DNA of 64,000 bases from Bradyrhizobium viridifuturi (GCF_001238275.1 NZ_LGTB01000031.1:1-64000); one strand, 5' to 3'; positions 7,750-16,262 are shown, numbered from the stretch's first letter. The notes: generated by a model from the sequence alone, not told the origin. Made by a program: numbers and translations.

Positions 7750-8403
7750 TCAGGATTCCTGGGGGAACATGCCGAAATAGGGCTCGGCCTCGTTGAAGAC
7801 GCGCGCGAAAGACGGCCGCGCCTTCAGCCGCTCGAGATAGGCCGCCAGATGGCGGTGGCCCTCCCCGATCGGCTCGACCTTGTTGCCGTAGAACAGCGCC
7901 GGCGCGGCTGCGCAATCGGCCAGCGAGAAGCGCTCACCCATCATCCAGCCGCCATGCGCGAGGTACTGGTCCAGGATCGCATAGGAGGTGCGGAGCTGCG
8001 CCCGCGCCTCGGCGACGCCATGCGGGTCCTTCTTGTCCGCGGGGCGCAGCCGGTCGCCGACGACCTTCTGCATCGGCAGATGGACATAGAGATCGAGGAA
8101 GCGGTCGCGCAGCCGGGTCTGTAGCGCGAGCTCCGGGCTCTCAGGGATCAACCTGACGGTGCCGGGATAATGCCGGTCGAGATATTCGATCACGATGCTG
8201 GATTCAGGCACCGTCTCGCCGCGCGCCTCGTCGCGCAGCACGGGGAAGCGACCGATCGGCCATAAGGCGAGCAGCGCCGCGCGCTCGGCGGGATCGCCGA
8301 GATTGACCATGTGCGGGGTGAACGGGGCGCCGTTCTCGTAGAGCGCGACCAGCGCCTTCCAGCAGAACGAGGACAGCGGGTGGTAATGCAGGGTGAGTGA
8401 CAT
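7750..8403 (-). CDS. Glutathione S-transferase family protein
   Basis: A two-domain GST of 217 residues. The thioredoxin-like N-domain starts MSLTLHYHPLSSFCWK (likely catalytic serine/cysteine near residues 11-14) and includes the glutathione-contacting FPVLRD and ESSIVIEYLD. The helical C-domain carries the GERFSLADCAAAPALFY folding motif. It should conjugate or reduce electrophiles with glutathione in the cytosol. It is a single gene with an exact TGTCGG-N17-CGTC promoter 32 bases upstream, which places it in the predicted ECF42 regulon. Confidence 0.9.
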   Translation of the reverse strand: MSLTLHYHPLSSFCWKALVALYENGAPFTPHMVNLGDPAERAALLALWPIGRFPVLRDEARGETVPESSIVIEYLDRHYPGTVRLIPESPELALQTRLRDRFLDLYVHLPMQKVVGDRLRPADKKDPHGVAEARAQLRTSYAILDQYLAHGGWMMGERFSLADCAAAPALFYGNKVEPIGEGHRHLAAYLERLKARPSFARVFNEAEPYFGMFPQES

Positions 8404-8434
8404 CAGAACTCCATCATGGAACCAGTGCCCCGAG

Positions 8435-8461
8435 GACGATCCACGGACCACCCCGCCGACA
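8435..8461 (-). promoter_or_regulatory. Predicted ECF42 promoter (TGTCGG-N17-CGTC)
   Basis: On the minus strand TGTCGG (8456-8461), 17 bases, then CGTC (8435-8438), 32 bases before the GST start at 8403. It matches the local consensus exactly. Confidence 0.65.
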
Positions 8462-8889
8462 TCTCGTGCCGCGATTCATTTTGTTGTCGCCGGGCGCGAA
8501 GCGTACGCATCGCCGCGAACGCGCATTGGTCGAGAGCGCGAATCGAAGTGTTGAATCAAGCCGTGACGCAGTCAGCCATATTAAACTTCGTGATGGGTCT
8601 ATCAGCGGTGCTGAAGGCCGGCCGTTCCGATGATTCACATCAGATCAAAATTGTCGTCGATTTTCGTCCGTAAGATTACGGTAAACATCGCATGCCGACT
8701 ATGGATGATAACGTGCACATGAAAGAATTACTTCGCAAATTGAAATAGATGCGCACGAGCCATTGCGCGTTGTGCAGTTCGTGCCAGGCGCGAGGCTTTA
8801 CCGATGCTAAACGGCTCGCTGCAACCTTTCCTTGAGTTGCCGCGATCCGCTTTTCCATCCCGTTTCATTTGAACATTCACGGAGCCCTG
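8462..8889. other. Intergenic region, divergent GST / chemoreceptor
   Basis: About 430 bases between the GST promoter and the chemoreceptor start, noticeably richer in A and T than its surroundings around 8575-8760. I see no gene, repeat or clear -35/-10 pair. It presumably holds the chemoreceptor promoter. A GGAG at 8881-8884 is the ribosome-binding site. Confidence 0.5.
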
Positions 8890-10560
8890 ATGTTCAGTTT
8901 CAGCAACAAGGCAAACATCGACAGTGCGCTGGCGCAGGCCGCAGCGATCGGCAAGTCGCAGGCCGTCATCGAGTTCAAGCTCGACGGCACCATCGTCACC
9001 GCCAACGAGAACTTCCTGAACGCGATGGGCTACTCGCTCGACGAGATCAGGGGCAAGCACCACAGCATGTTCGTCGAACCCGCCACCCGCGACAGCCACG
9101 ACTATCGCGAATTCTGGGCGCGGCTGAACCGCGGCGAATTCCAGGCCGCCCAGTACAAGCGCATCGCCAAGGGCGGTCGCGAGATCTGGATCCAGGCCTC
9201 CTACAACCCGATCATGGACAAGGGTGGCAAGCCGGTCGGCGTCATCAAATTCGCCACCGACATCACCTCGCAGAAGATCCACAGCATGGAAGATGCCGGC
9301 AAGATCGCCGCGATCGGCCGTGCCCAGGCGGTGATCGAGTTCAACATGGACGGCACCATCGTCAACGCCAACGAGAACTTCCTCGGCGCGATGGGCTATT
9401 CGCTCGCCGAGATCCAGGGCAAGCATCACAGCATGTTCATGCCGACGGCCGACCGCGACAGCGCGGCCTACCGCGATTTCTGGGCGCGGCTCAACCGCGG
9501 CGAGCTCGAGTCCGGCGAGTTCAAGCGCATCGCCAAGGGCGGCAAGGAGATCTGGATCCTCGCCAGCTACAATCCGATCCTCGACGACCGCGGCAAGCCG
9601 TTCAAGGTCGTCAAATTCGCAACCGACGTGACGCAGCAGAAGTTGAAGGCCGCCGACAATGACGGCCAGATCGACGCGATCGGCAAGTCGCAGGCGGTGA
9701 TCGAGTTCAACATGGACGGCACGATCCGCTCCGCGAACCCGAACTTCCTCGCCGCGATGGGCTATTCGCTGGCCGAGATCCAGGGCCGGCATCACAGCAT
9801 GTTCGTGGAGCCGGTCGAGGCGAGTTCGCAGGCCTATCGCGAATTCTGGGGCGCACTGAACCGCGGCGAGTTTCAGGCCGCCGAGTACAAGCGCATCGCC
9901 AAGGGCGGCCGCGAGATCTGGATCCAGGCCTCCTACAATCCGATCCTCGATCCCAACGGCAAGCCCTACAAGGTGGTGAAATACGCCACCGACATTACCG
10001 CGCAGGCGATCGGCCGCAAGAAGGCCGACAGCGCGCGCGGCCTGATCGAAGCGGTTGCCGCCGGCAGCGAGGAGATGAGCGCCTCGATCCGCGAGATCTC
10101 GGAGACCATGACCAAGTCGAAGCAGAACGCCGCGGTCGCCACCGGCCGCGTCGAGGCCGCCGACGGCCAGGCGCAGAAGCTCAATGCCGCCGCTCAAGCG
10201 ATGAGCGGCATCGTCGAGATGATCTCGAGCATCACCGGGCAGATCAACCTGCTGGCGCTCAACGCCACGATCGAATCGGCGCGCGCGGGCGAAGCCGGCC
10301 GCGGCTTCGCAGTGGTCGCCTCCGAGGTGAAGAGCCTCGCCAACCAGGCAAAGCAGGCGACCGACACGATCTCCTCGGAAATCGATGCGCTGAACTCGAT
10401 CGCCGCCGCGGTGGCGAGCTCGCTCTCCGAGATCAAGGCTGCGATTGCCGGCGTCAACGAATACATCACCTCCACCGCCGCGGCGGTCGAGGAGCAGAGC
10501 ATCGTGACGCAGGACATGTCCACCAACATGCAGCGCGCCTCCGCCGAGCTCGCGGCGTAG
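8890..10560 (+). CDS. Soluble methyl-accepting chemotaxis protein with three PAS domains
   Basis: A cytosolic chemoreceptor of 556 residues that should signal to CheA/CheW. It has no membrane segment. Three near-identical PAS domains (about 19-125, 141-247, 263-369) each contain QAVIEF, DGTI, NFL.AMGYSL and the C-terminal EIWI..SYNPI block. A short MCP signalling hairpin follows, with the tip region INLLALNATIESARAGEAGRGFAVVASEV. The PAS units repeat every 366 bases in the DNA as well, which implies recent tandem duplication. The start at MFSFSN is chosen because GGAG lies five bases upstream; an ATG 21 bases earlier is in frame. Related triple-PAS receptors often bind haem or flavin, but no cofactor can be named here. 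Confidence 0.9.
   Translation: MFSFSNKANIDSALAQAAAIGKSQAVIEFKLDGTIVTANENFLNAMGYSLDEIRGKHHSMFVEPATRDSHDYREFWARLNRGEFQAAQYKRIAKGGREIWIQASYNPIMDKGGKPVGVIKFATDITSQKIHSMEDAGKIAAIGRAQAVIEFNMDGTIVNANENFLGAMGYSLAEIQGKHHSMFMPTADRDSAAYRDFWARLNRGELESGEFKRIAKGGKEIWILASYNPILDDRGKPFKVVKFATDVTQQKLKAADNDGQIDAIGKSQAVIEFNMDGTIRSANPNFLAAMGYSLAEIQGRHHSMFVEPVEASSQAYREFWGALNRGEFQAAEYKRIAKGGREIWIQASYNPILDPNGKPYKVVKYATDITAQAIGRKKADSARGLIEAVAAGSEEMSASIREISETMTKSKQNAAVATGRVEAADGQAQKLNAAAQAMSGIVEMISSITGQINLLALNATIESARAGEAGRGFAVVASEVKSLANQAKQATDTISSEIDALNSIAAAVASSLSEIKAAIAGVNEYITSTAAAVEEQSIVTQDMSTNMQRASAELAA
8945..10010 (+). repeat. Tandem 366-bp coding repeats (three PAS units)
   Basis: Three direct repeats of 366 bases within the chemoreceptor gene. 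For example, CAGGC(C/G)GT(C/G)ATCGAGTTCA recurs at about 8957, 9323 and 9689. Several third codon positions are shared too. This supports duplication inside the gene. Confidence 0.8.
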
Positions 10561-10570
10561 GCAGCGGTGC

Positions 10571-10645
10571 GATCCTCGAAGGATGAACGGCCCGGGCTGG
10601 GGGTCGCGCATCCTTCGAGACGCGCCTTTCCGTCTTCTCGGGACG
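10571..10645. repeat. REP-like element, GATCCTTCGAGG type (family C, partial)
   Basis: TCCTCGAAGGATGAACGGCC and CGCATCCTTCGAGACGCGC form an inverted repeat related to the fuller copies at 14588-14717 and 44805-44906. It follows the chemoreceptor stop and may help end its transcript. Confidence 0.6.
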
Positions 10646-10713
10646 AAGCACCTCCCCCGGGTTGACACGCTACGGTAAAGGTCGCAGACGGTCGGGGCTT
10701 CCTGCCCGAACCG

Positions 10714-11511
10714 ATGGACCGCCCGATGACCCCCTCAGCACACAAAGTCGCGCTCGTGACCGGCGCCGCGCGCGGCATCGGGCTTGCCGCGGCGAAGCGC
10801 TTTCTTGCTGACGGCTGGCGCGTCGCGCTGCTCGACATCGAGGGCGCATTGCTGGAAAGCGCCGTTGCGGCGCTCAAGCAGCCCGACGCCACCCTGGCGC
10901 TGACCTGCGACGTATCCGACGCCGATGGCGTGACCAAGGCGATTGCCGCGATCACGGCCCGCTTCGGCCGGCTCGACGCGCTGGTCAACAACGCCGGCAC
11001 GGCGGTGTTCGCGCCGGTGCTGGAGACCTCCGACGCCGACTGGAACCGGATCATGGCGGTCAACCTCACCGGCCCGTTCCTGTGCACCAAGGCGGCGGCG
11101 CCGGCGATGCGCGAGCATGGCGGCGCGATCGTCAACATCACCTCGATCTCGGCGGTGCGCGCCTCGACGCTGCGCTCGGCCTACGGCACCAGCAAGGCCG
11201 GCCTCGCGCACCTCACCAAGCAGCTCGCGGTCGAGCTCGCCTCGCTCGGCATCCGTGTCAACGGCGTGGCACCTGGACCGGTCGAGACCGCGATGGCCAA
11301 GGCCGTGCACACGCCGGAGATCCGCGCCGACTATCACGACGCCATCCCGCTCAACCGCTATGGACTGGAAGAGGAGCTGGCAGAGGCAATCTTTTTCCTG
11401 TGCTCGGATCGCTCAAGCTACATCACCGGACAGATCCTCGCCGTCGACGGCGGCTTCGACGCTGCCGGCATCGGCCTGCCGACCCTGCGCGGCGAGCGGC
11501 GAAATGGCTAA
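10714..11511 (+). CDS. Short-chain dehydrogenase/reductase (SDR)
   Basis: A classical SDR oxidoreductase of about 265 residues that uses NAD(P)H. It shows the cofactor motif TGAARGIG, the NNAGTAVF motif, catalytic S in ITSIS and the YxxxK pair in YGTSK, plus the VNGVAPGPVET segment typical of 3-oxoacyl-ACP reductase-like enzymes. An ATG four codons later (MTPSAHK) could be the true start; neither has a strong ribosome-binding site. It converges with the cobC-like gene and overlaps its 3' end by four bases. The substrate is not predictable. Confidence 0.85.
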   Translation: MDRPMTPSAHKVALVTGAARGIGLAAAKRFLADGWRVALLDIEGALLESAVAALKQPDATLALTCDVSDADGVTKAIAAITARFGRLDALVNNAGTAVFAPVLETSDADWNRIMAVNLTGPFLCTKAAAPAMREHGGAIVNITSISAVRASTLRSAYGTSKAGLAHLTKQLAVELASLGIRVNGVAPGPVETAMAKAVHTPEIRADYHDAIPLNRYGLEEELAEAIFFLCSDRSSYITGQILAVDGGFDAAGIGLPTLRGERRNG

Positions 11512-12077
11512 CGCCCGTTCACGGCAACGACACGCCACGCATCCGACAACCGGTCGATCCGCGCGAGCGACAGCGGGTCGATCACGAAGCGCAGCGCAAG
11601 CTCCGGCGCGAGATCGAGTGCGATCGCGAGGATCGCGCGGATGGTGCCGGAATGCACGACCAGCACGACGTCGCCTGCCGGCAGGCGAGTTAGCCCTGTC
11701 CGCGCACGCGCGATCTGGTCGGCAAAGCTTTCGCCGCCAGGCGGCCGGTTGGTCCCCGGCGAATTCCAGAACGCGCGATAGGCCTCGGCGCCGAGCTCCT
11801 GCTCGATCTCGCTGTGGCGACGGCCAGTCCACTCGCCGAAATCCTGCTCGCGAAAAGCGTCGTCTTTCGTTGCCGTGAGACCGAGCCGGGCTGCGGTCTC
11901 GGTTGTGCGACGTGCCGGGCTGCAGACCGCGACCGCTTCAATCGGAAGCCGCGCCTGCAATGCGGCGAAGGCCGCGGCATCGCCGAGGTCCGCCGGTGCA
12001 TCCGGCGCATGGATCACACCGCGCGGACCATCGACCGGCGCGTGGCGGATCAGCCAGAGATGCGTTTCGTGATCCAT
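11508..12077 (-). CDS. cobC: Histidine phosphatase, probable alpha-ribazole phosphatase
   Basis: A 189-residue phosphoglycerate mutase-fold phosphatase. The catalytic LIRHAPV (H12 as phospho-acceptor) replaces the usual RHG with RHA. CSPARRTTETA, FREQDFGEWTG with the acid residue, and the second histidine in VVHSGTIRAIL complete the site. It lies six bases downstream of cobS on the same strand and beside cobT. This supports removal of the 5'-phosphate from alpha-ribazole phosphate in lower-ligand assembly of cobalamin. The fold alone would not prove this substrate. Confidence 0.8.
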   Translation of the reverse strand: MDHETHLWLIRHAPVDGPRGVIHAPDAPADLGDAAAFAALQARLPIEAVAVCSPARRTTETAARLGLTATKDDAFREQDFGEWTGRRHSEIEQELGAEAYRAFWNSPGTNRPPGGESFADQIARARTGLTRLPAGDVVLVVHSGTIRAILAIALDLAPELALRFVIDPLSLARIDRLSDAWRVVAVNGR

Positions 12078-12083
12078 TGCTGC

Positions 12084-12836
12084 TCACCCCAACCGCGCTG
12101 CGAGCAACACCAGGATCGCAGTCTCCGCGACCTGCTCGGCAGCGCCAAGCACATCGCCGGTCTGGCCGCCGATCTGCCGCCTTGCCAATTGCATCATGAT
12201 CAGTGCGCTGGCGCCGGCCGCGATCGCCGCCAGCAGCGCGCTGCCCAGGGGCAGAGCAAGGATTGCGATCAAAAGTGCGATGCCGGCCGCGACCGCCGCG
12301 ATCGCACCATCGGGCCGGCCGGCATTGGCGGCGAGACCATCTTTCCGGGCGTAAGGCAGGCTGATCGCGATCCACGGCAGCACGCCGCGGCCGAGCGCAT
12401 GCGCCGCGATCAGGCCCTGCACCACGATGCCGTCGGAAAGCGCAGCCAGCGCCGCAAGCTTGGTGGCAAAGCTCACCAACAGCGCCAGCGCGCCATAGGT
12501 GCCGAGCCGGCTGTCACGCATGATCTCGAGCTTGGCCGCGACATCGCGGCCGCCGCCGAACCCGTCGGCGACGTCGGCAAGCCCGTCCTCATGCAGCGCG
12601 CCGGTCAGCAGCGCGCTGCTACCGAGTGCCAGTGCCGCCGCGGCAAGGTCCGGCACGCCGATCGACCGCAGCAGCAGGCAGAACAGGCCGATCGCAGCCC
12701 CGATGCCGGCCCCGACCAGCGGAAACAGCCGCTGCGCCCGCGCAAAACTCTCCGGCCGCGCGCCGTCCGGATGCGGCATCGGCAGCCGGGTCAGGAAGGC
12801 GGTGGCGATCCTGAGATCGTCGAGCCATTGATTCAT
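12084..12836 (-). CDS. cobS: Adenosylcobinamide-GDP ribazoletransferase
   Basis: An integral membrane enzyme of 250 residues that joins alpha-ribazole to adenosylcobinamide-GDP, the last step of cobalamin synthesis. The N-terminal FLTRLPMP, the acidic GALHEDGLADVADGFGGG motif and the DSRLGTYGALAL segment are diagnostic of CobS, followed by several hydrophobic helices. It forms an operon with the cobC-like phosphatase downstream and is divergent from cobT, 178 bases away. No cobalamin riboswitch was seen in the gap, which holds a family B repeat. Confidence 0.93.
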   Translation of the reverse strand: MNQWLDDLRIATAFLTRLPMPHPDGARPESFARAQRLFPLVGAGIGAAIGLFCLLLRSIGVPDLAAAALALGSSALLTGALHEDGLADVADGFGGGRDVAAKLEIMRDSRLGTYGALALLVSFATKLAALAALSDGIVVQGLIAAHALGRGVLPWIAISLPYARKDGLAANAGRPDGAIAAVAAGIALLIAILALPLGSALLAAIAAGASALIMMQLARRQIGGQTGDVLGAAEQVAETAILVLLAARLG

Positions 12837-12910
12837 GGTGAAGGCTGGAAATTGGGCTAAAGCGCGATGGGATCGGGCTCAATCTCATCGCGCTTGAGCT
12901 TCTTGTTAGG

Positions 12911-12980
12911 GCATGATCTCCGCACAAACGCCAGGCGTTTGTCAGGAGGGAAAACCGCTTCACGCTTTTCCGGATCATGC
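12911..12980. repeat. Palindromic repeat (family B)
   Basis: GCATGATC at 12911 and GATCATGC at 12973 bound a 70-base element with the inner inverted repeat ACAAACGCC.GGCGTTTGT and the TTTTCCGGATCATGC end shared with other family members. It sits in the cobS/cobT divergent promoter region. Confidence 0.65.
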
Positions 12981-13013
12981 TTTAGCTTGCGGCCCGCTCG
13001 ACGAGGGAATCGC

Positions 13014-14027
13014 ATGCAGTTCAGTACTCTAGACGACATCCGTAGCTTCTGTCGCGACCTGCCCCAAGGCGACGAGGCCAGCGCCGCGGCCGCTACGGTT
13101 CGCCAGCAGAACCTGACCAAACCGCCGGGCAGCCTCGGCCGGCTGGAGGACGCTGCGATCTGGCTGGCGCGCTGGCAGGAGCGCGAGATTCCCCGGCTCG
13201 ATAAGGTCACGATCGCGGTGTTCGCCGGCAATCACGGCATCGCCGAGCGCGGCGTCTCCGCCTACCCGTCCGAGGTCACCGCGCAGATGGTGGCGAATTT
13301 TGCCGCGGGCGGTGCCGCGATCAACCAGATCGCAAAACTGGCCGGGGCCGAGCTCCGCGTCGAGGCGCTCGAGCTCGCGCGTCCGACCCGCGATTTCACC
13401 ATGGCAACGGCAATGGACGGCGCCGATTTCCTGGTTGCGCTCGACACCGGCTGGCGCACGGTGCCCGAACAATGCGATTTGCTCGTGGTCGGCGAGATGG
13501 GGATTGCCAACACCACGGTGGCGGCGACGCTGTGCGCGGCATTGATGGGCGGGCGCGGCGCGCGCTGGGCCGGCCGCGGCACCGGCGTCGACGATGCCGG
13601 CCTGCTGCGCAAGCGCGCCACGATCGACACCGCGCTGAAAATGCATCGCAACCTGCTCGGCGATCCGCTCGCGGTCGCAGTCGCGCTCGGCGGGCGCGAG
13701 CTTGCGGCCATCTTCGGCGCCGTGCTGGCGGCGCGTGCGAGATCGATTCCGGTGCTGCTCGACGGCTTCGTCGCAACCTCGGCGGTGCTGCCGCTGGCGC
13801 GGCTGGCGCCCAATGGCCTCGCGCATTGCCGCGCCGGCCACGTCTCGGCCGAACTCGGCCATCGCGAATTGCTGCGCGAACTTCAGCTTGCGCCCCTGCT
13901 CGATCTCGAGATGCGGCTCGGCGAAGCCTCCGGCGCGGGGATCGCGATCCTGCTGCTGCGCGCGGCGCTCGCCTGCCACGGCGGCATGGCGACCTTCGCC
14001 GAGGCCGGCGTCTCCGGCGCGGACTGA
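13014..14027 (+). CDS. cobT: Nicotinate-nucleotide-dimethylbenzimidazole phosphoribosyltransferase
   Basis: Activates dimethylbenzimidazole to alpha-ribazole 5'-phosphate using nicotinate mononucleotide, in the cytosol; it is the enzyme before CobC and CobS. The 337-residue protein has LTKPPGSLGRLED near the N-terminus, FAGNHGIAERGVSAYP, VVGEMGIANTT and the C-terminal GHVSAELGH that holds the catalytic-glutamate region (usually SAEPGH, here with leucine). The ATG is chosen because GAGGGA lies just upstream; an upstream in-frame ATG would run into the repeat. It is divergent from cobS. Confidence 0.93.
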   Translation: MQFSTLDDIRSFCRDLPQGDEASAAAATVRQQNLTKPPGSLGRLEDAAIWLARWQEREIPRLDKVTIAVFAGNHGIAERGVSAYPSEVTAQMVANFAAGGAAINQIAKLAGAELRVEALELARPTRDFTMATAMDGADFLVALDTGWRTVPEQCDLLVVGEMGIANTTVAATLCAALMGGRGARWAGRGTGVDDAGLLRKRATIDTALKMHRNLLGDPLAVAVALGGRELAAIFGAVLAARARSIPVLLDGFVATSAVLPLARLAPNGLAHCRAGHVSAELGHRELLRELQLAPLLDLEMRLGEASGAGIAILLLRAALACHGGMATFAEAGVSGAD

Positions 14028-14103
14028 CAAACTGTCGCCGCATGGGCTAGCCTAACTGGCGCCTGGCACGAGCCGGAGCGACGTCAACGGAAGGAACCGC
14101 CGC

Positions 14104-14547
14104 ATGCGCATCGGGGCGATCTGGACGATCATGATCTTGGGGATGGCGGCGCTGCTTGCCGATGTCTCAAGCGCTGAAGCAGACGTTCGCATTCTCGCCA
14201 GCCCCGGCGGACAGGTCGGTCCGTTCATCGATCTGTTCGACAAGGTGCGCGAGTCCGGCGAGCGCGTCGTGATCGACGGGCCGTGCCTGTCGGCCTGCAC
14301 GCTGGTGCTCTCGATGGTGCCGGGCGACCGCATCTGCGTGACACGGCGCGCCGTGCTCGGCTTCCACGCCGCACGCTCGATCGACCAGCGCGGCCGCACC
14401 TACGCGGAGCCGGAAGCGTCCGAGGCGGTGCTGCAAGCCTATCCGGCGCCGGTGCGCGGCTGGATCGTGCGCCGCGGCGGCCTGACCTCGCGCCTGCTGC
14501 TGCTGCGCGGCCGCGAGCTGGCCGCGATCTATCCGCGGTGCCGGTAA
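14104..14547 (+). CDS. Exported ClpP/crotonase-fold-like small protein
   Basis: A 147-residue protein with a clear signal peptide (MRIGAIWTIMILGMAALLADVSSAEA). The mature part has LASPGGQVGPFIDLFDKV, then VVIDGPCLSACTLVLSMVPG and LGFHAARS. This resembles periplasmic proteins related to the ClpP/crotonase fold, where a serine in xSACT and a following histidine could form a hydrolytic dyad. Two cysteines flank that serine. Activity is unproven and I do not know a gene name. It follows cobT by 76 bases and may be independent. Confidence 0.7.
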   Translation: MRIGAIWTIMILGMAALLADVSSAEADVRILASPGGQVGPFIDLFDKVRESGERVVIDGPCLSACTLVLSMVPGDRICVTRRAVLGFHAARSIDQRGRTYAEPEASEAVLQAYPAPVRGWIVRRGGLTSRLLLLRGRELAAIYPRCR

Positions 14548-14587
14548 GGGCTATCTGACCGACCTGACAACCGCCGCTACCGATTCC

Positions 14588-14717
14588 GTCATCCCCGCGC
14601 AAAGGCTTCGCCTTTGTCGCTGGAGATGCGAGCGGAGCGAGCCTCGAAGGATGTGCGGCCGGCTGGTGGCCGTCGATCCTTCGAGGGCCGCTGAAGAAGC
14701 GGCCACCTCAGGACGAC
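14588..14717. repeat. REP-like inverted repeat (family C)
   Basis: The element runs from GTCATCCCCGCG to CTCAGGACGAC with the inner pair GCCTCGAAGGATG and CGATCCTTCGAGG. It shares its core GCGAGCGGAGCGAGCCTCGA with the copy at 44805-44906. It fills the gap between a plus-strand and a minus-strand gene that converge. Confidence 0.7.
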
Positions 14718-14752
14718 GGCGATAGAATGAGGTACAAGGCGCCAGGACGGAC

Positions 14753-15172
14753 TTAGTGTTGGCCTACATCCTGCGGGCAGTTCACCATCCAGGGGATGCC
14801 GAACTGATCGACACACATGCCGAAGCCGTTGGAGAAGAAGGTCTTGCCGAACGGCATGGTGACCGTGCCGCCTTCGGACAGCGCCTTGAAGCGGCGTTCC
14901 GCCTCGGCGGGATCCTCGACCTGCAGCGAGACGTGGAAGCCCTGCGGCTTCTGGAAATGGCCGGGCGGCGCGTCAGAGGCCATGATGATCTCGCCGTCGA
15001 TCGTAAGGCGGGCATGCATGATCTTGTCCTTCCATCCCGGCGGCGTCTGCATCTGTGGATTGCCCTCGCCGTAGGGATAGGTTTCCTCGATCCGCGCACC
15101 GAGCACCTTCTGGTAGAAGTTCAGCGCGGCGCCGCAATTGCCATCGTAGGAGAGATAGGGGTTGACCTGCAT
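14753..15172 (-). CDS. VOC-family (PhnB/glyoxalase-like) protein
   Basis: A 139-residue vicinal-oxygen-chelate protein of the PhnB type. The visible family features are MQVNPYLSYDGNCGAALNFYQKVLG, IMHARLTIDGEIIMASD and the C-terminal FGMCVDQFGIPWMVNC. Relatives are metal-dependent isomerases or antibiotic-binding proteins; no substrate is known for this subgroup. It is last in a same-strand unit after DoxX and SRPBCC genes, so it is likely read from the ECF42-type promoter at 16.27 kb. PhnB-like proteins are recurrent ECF42 neighbours. Confidence 0.87.
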   Translation of the reverse strand: MQVNPYLSYDGNCGAALNFYQKVLGARIEETYPYGEGNPQMQTPPGWKDKIMHARLTIDGEIIMASDAPPGHFQKPQGFHVSLQVEDPAEAERRFKALSEGGTVTMPFGKTFFSNGFGMCVDQFGIPWMVNCPQDVGQH

Positions 15173-15198
15173 CGCATGCTCCCTGGGGTAGGTTCTGG

Positions 15199-15245
15199 CG
15201 CGTCTTCTTCACGCGAACCGGTAAACCACTTCGCTCGAAAACGCT
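15199..15245. repeat. Palindromic repeat (family A)
   Basis: GCGTCTTCTTCACGCGAACC...CCACTTCGCTCGAAAACGC is an inverted repeat. A second copy lies inside the ArsR gene at 20495-20542. Here it sits between the VOC and SRPBCC genes and reaches the stop region of the latter. Confidence 0.7.
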
Positions 15246-15780
15246 ATTTTTCCGTCAGCTTCTTCAGATTGGCGAGACCGACCTCGAAATCCTTGCCGAT
15301 CATGTGGTCCAGGTTCATGAACACCTGCATCACCTTCGACATGAAGACGGCCGGACCATACATGGTCCATGTGACGCTGGTCGCATCTCCCTGCGGCAGC
15401 ATTGTGAACTCGGCGGTGTTGTGGCCCTCGAACGGCTTGAGGAAGTCGAGCTTGATGACGACCTTCGACGGCGCCGACGACTGCAGTATCTCCATGCGGC
15501 CGGTGCCGACATTCTTGTTGCCGTCCCAGGCATAGACCGCGCCCTGCCCGCGCCCGGCGCCGTCGTAGCTGCGCTTCATGTCCGGGTCCCGGTTCTCGTA
15601 GGGCGACCACACCGTCCACTGCCGGAAATCGTCGATCAACGGAAAGATCCGCTCGGCCGGCGCATTGATGCTGGTCGCACGCGTGACGCGGAACGTGCTC
15701 GGCTTGGTCGCCGCGAGGATGAGAATGACGGCGATCGTGACGGCGAGGACGACGGCAACGATGGCAATGGTCTCGAACAT
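15244..15780 (-). CDS. Membrane-anchored SRPBCC (polyketide cyclase-like) protein
   Basis: A 178-residue protein with an N-terminal hydrophobic anchor (IAIVAVVLAVTIAVILILAA, residues 5-24) and then a START/Bet v1-like ligand-binding domain. The domain begins at INAPAERIFPLIDDFRQWTVWSPYE and ends in the long helix GKDFEVGLANLKKLTE. Such proteins bind hydrophobic ligands; no catalytic role is certain. It lies between DoxX and VOC genes with gaps of 33 and 71 bases, consistent with one transcript. Confidence 0.85.
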   Translation of the reverse strand: MFETIAIVAVVLAVTIAVILILAATKPSTFRVTRATSINAPAERIFPLIDDFRQWTVWSPYENRDPDMKRSYDGAGRGQGAVYAWDGNKNVGTGRMEILQSSAPSKVVIKLDFLKPFEGHNTAEFTMLPQGDATSVTWTMYGPAVFMSKVMQVFMNLDHMIGKDFEVGLANLKKLTEK

Positions 15781-15813
15781 GATTGTCTCCGGAAGGATGC
15801 TTTGAGGAATAGC

Positions 15814-16224
15814 TTAACGGCGGAACGGCAACAGCGCGCGCAGATTGCCGTCGCGCAGATAGAGCCCGCCCCACACCATCAGGCCGAGATAGAGCCCGAA
15901 CAGCGTATGCGTGAACAGCGGGCTGTCGATCCGCAGATGCGATGCGATCGCGCCGCCGAGATAGCCGGTGAGCAGGATGGCGCCGAGAATCGAGGTCGGC
16001 GGTACCGAGTACAACAGCGTGCAGACGATGGTGATGATGCCCAGGCTACGCGCCAACGTATCGCTCGCGCCCCAGCCCATCTTGTCCATGGTCTCGGTGA
16101 CGACCGGCAACGGCACGAGCTTGATGGCGCCATCGAACAGCAGGAAGAGGATGACCACGCCGCTCATGACACGGCCGGTGATGCGGGCGGGCTTTGAGAC
16201 TTCGGTGTCGACGATCGTCGGCAT
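15814..16224 (-). CDS. DoxX-family membrane protein
   Basis: A 136-residue inner-membrane protein with about four hydrophobic segments (VVILFLLFDGAIKL, LGIITIVCTLLYSV, ILGAILLTGYLGGAIASHL, FGLYLGLMVWGGLYL). The LTGYLGGAIASHLR motif is characteristic of the DoxX-like family. The start at MPTIVD is supported by a predicted ECF42 promoter whose -10 lies 39 bases upstream; an ATG 66 bases earlier would fall upstream of that promoter's transcription start. It is first gene of DoxX-SRPBCC-VOC. Its role in redox or lipid homeostasis is not established. Confidence 0.87.
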   Translation of the reverse strand: MPTIVDTEVSKPARITGRVMSGVVILFLLFDGAIKLVPLPVVTETMDKMGWGASDTLARSLGIITIVCTLLYSVPPTSILGAILLTGYLGGAIASHLRIDSPLFTHTLFGLYLGLMVWGGLYLRDGNLRALLPFRR

Positions 16225-16262
16225 GACGGGCTCCGTAACGCTTTGTGATGCTCTGTCATCAA

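Noticed and set aside
8945..10010. CRISPR-like or minisatellite array
   Set aside because: The 366-base direct repeats are coding PAS units with no spacer structure.
8728..10668. Very long minus-strand open frame (646 codons) across the chemoreceptor gene
   Set aside because: It is antisense to three well-conserved PAS domains and an MCP domain. Its product is arginine/leucine/aspartate-rich with no family features, as expected for a high-GC shadow.
12837..13013. Cobalamin riboswitch between cobS and cobT
   Set aside because: No B12-box-like sequence was seen. The gap is mostly a family B palindromic repeat.
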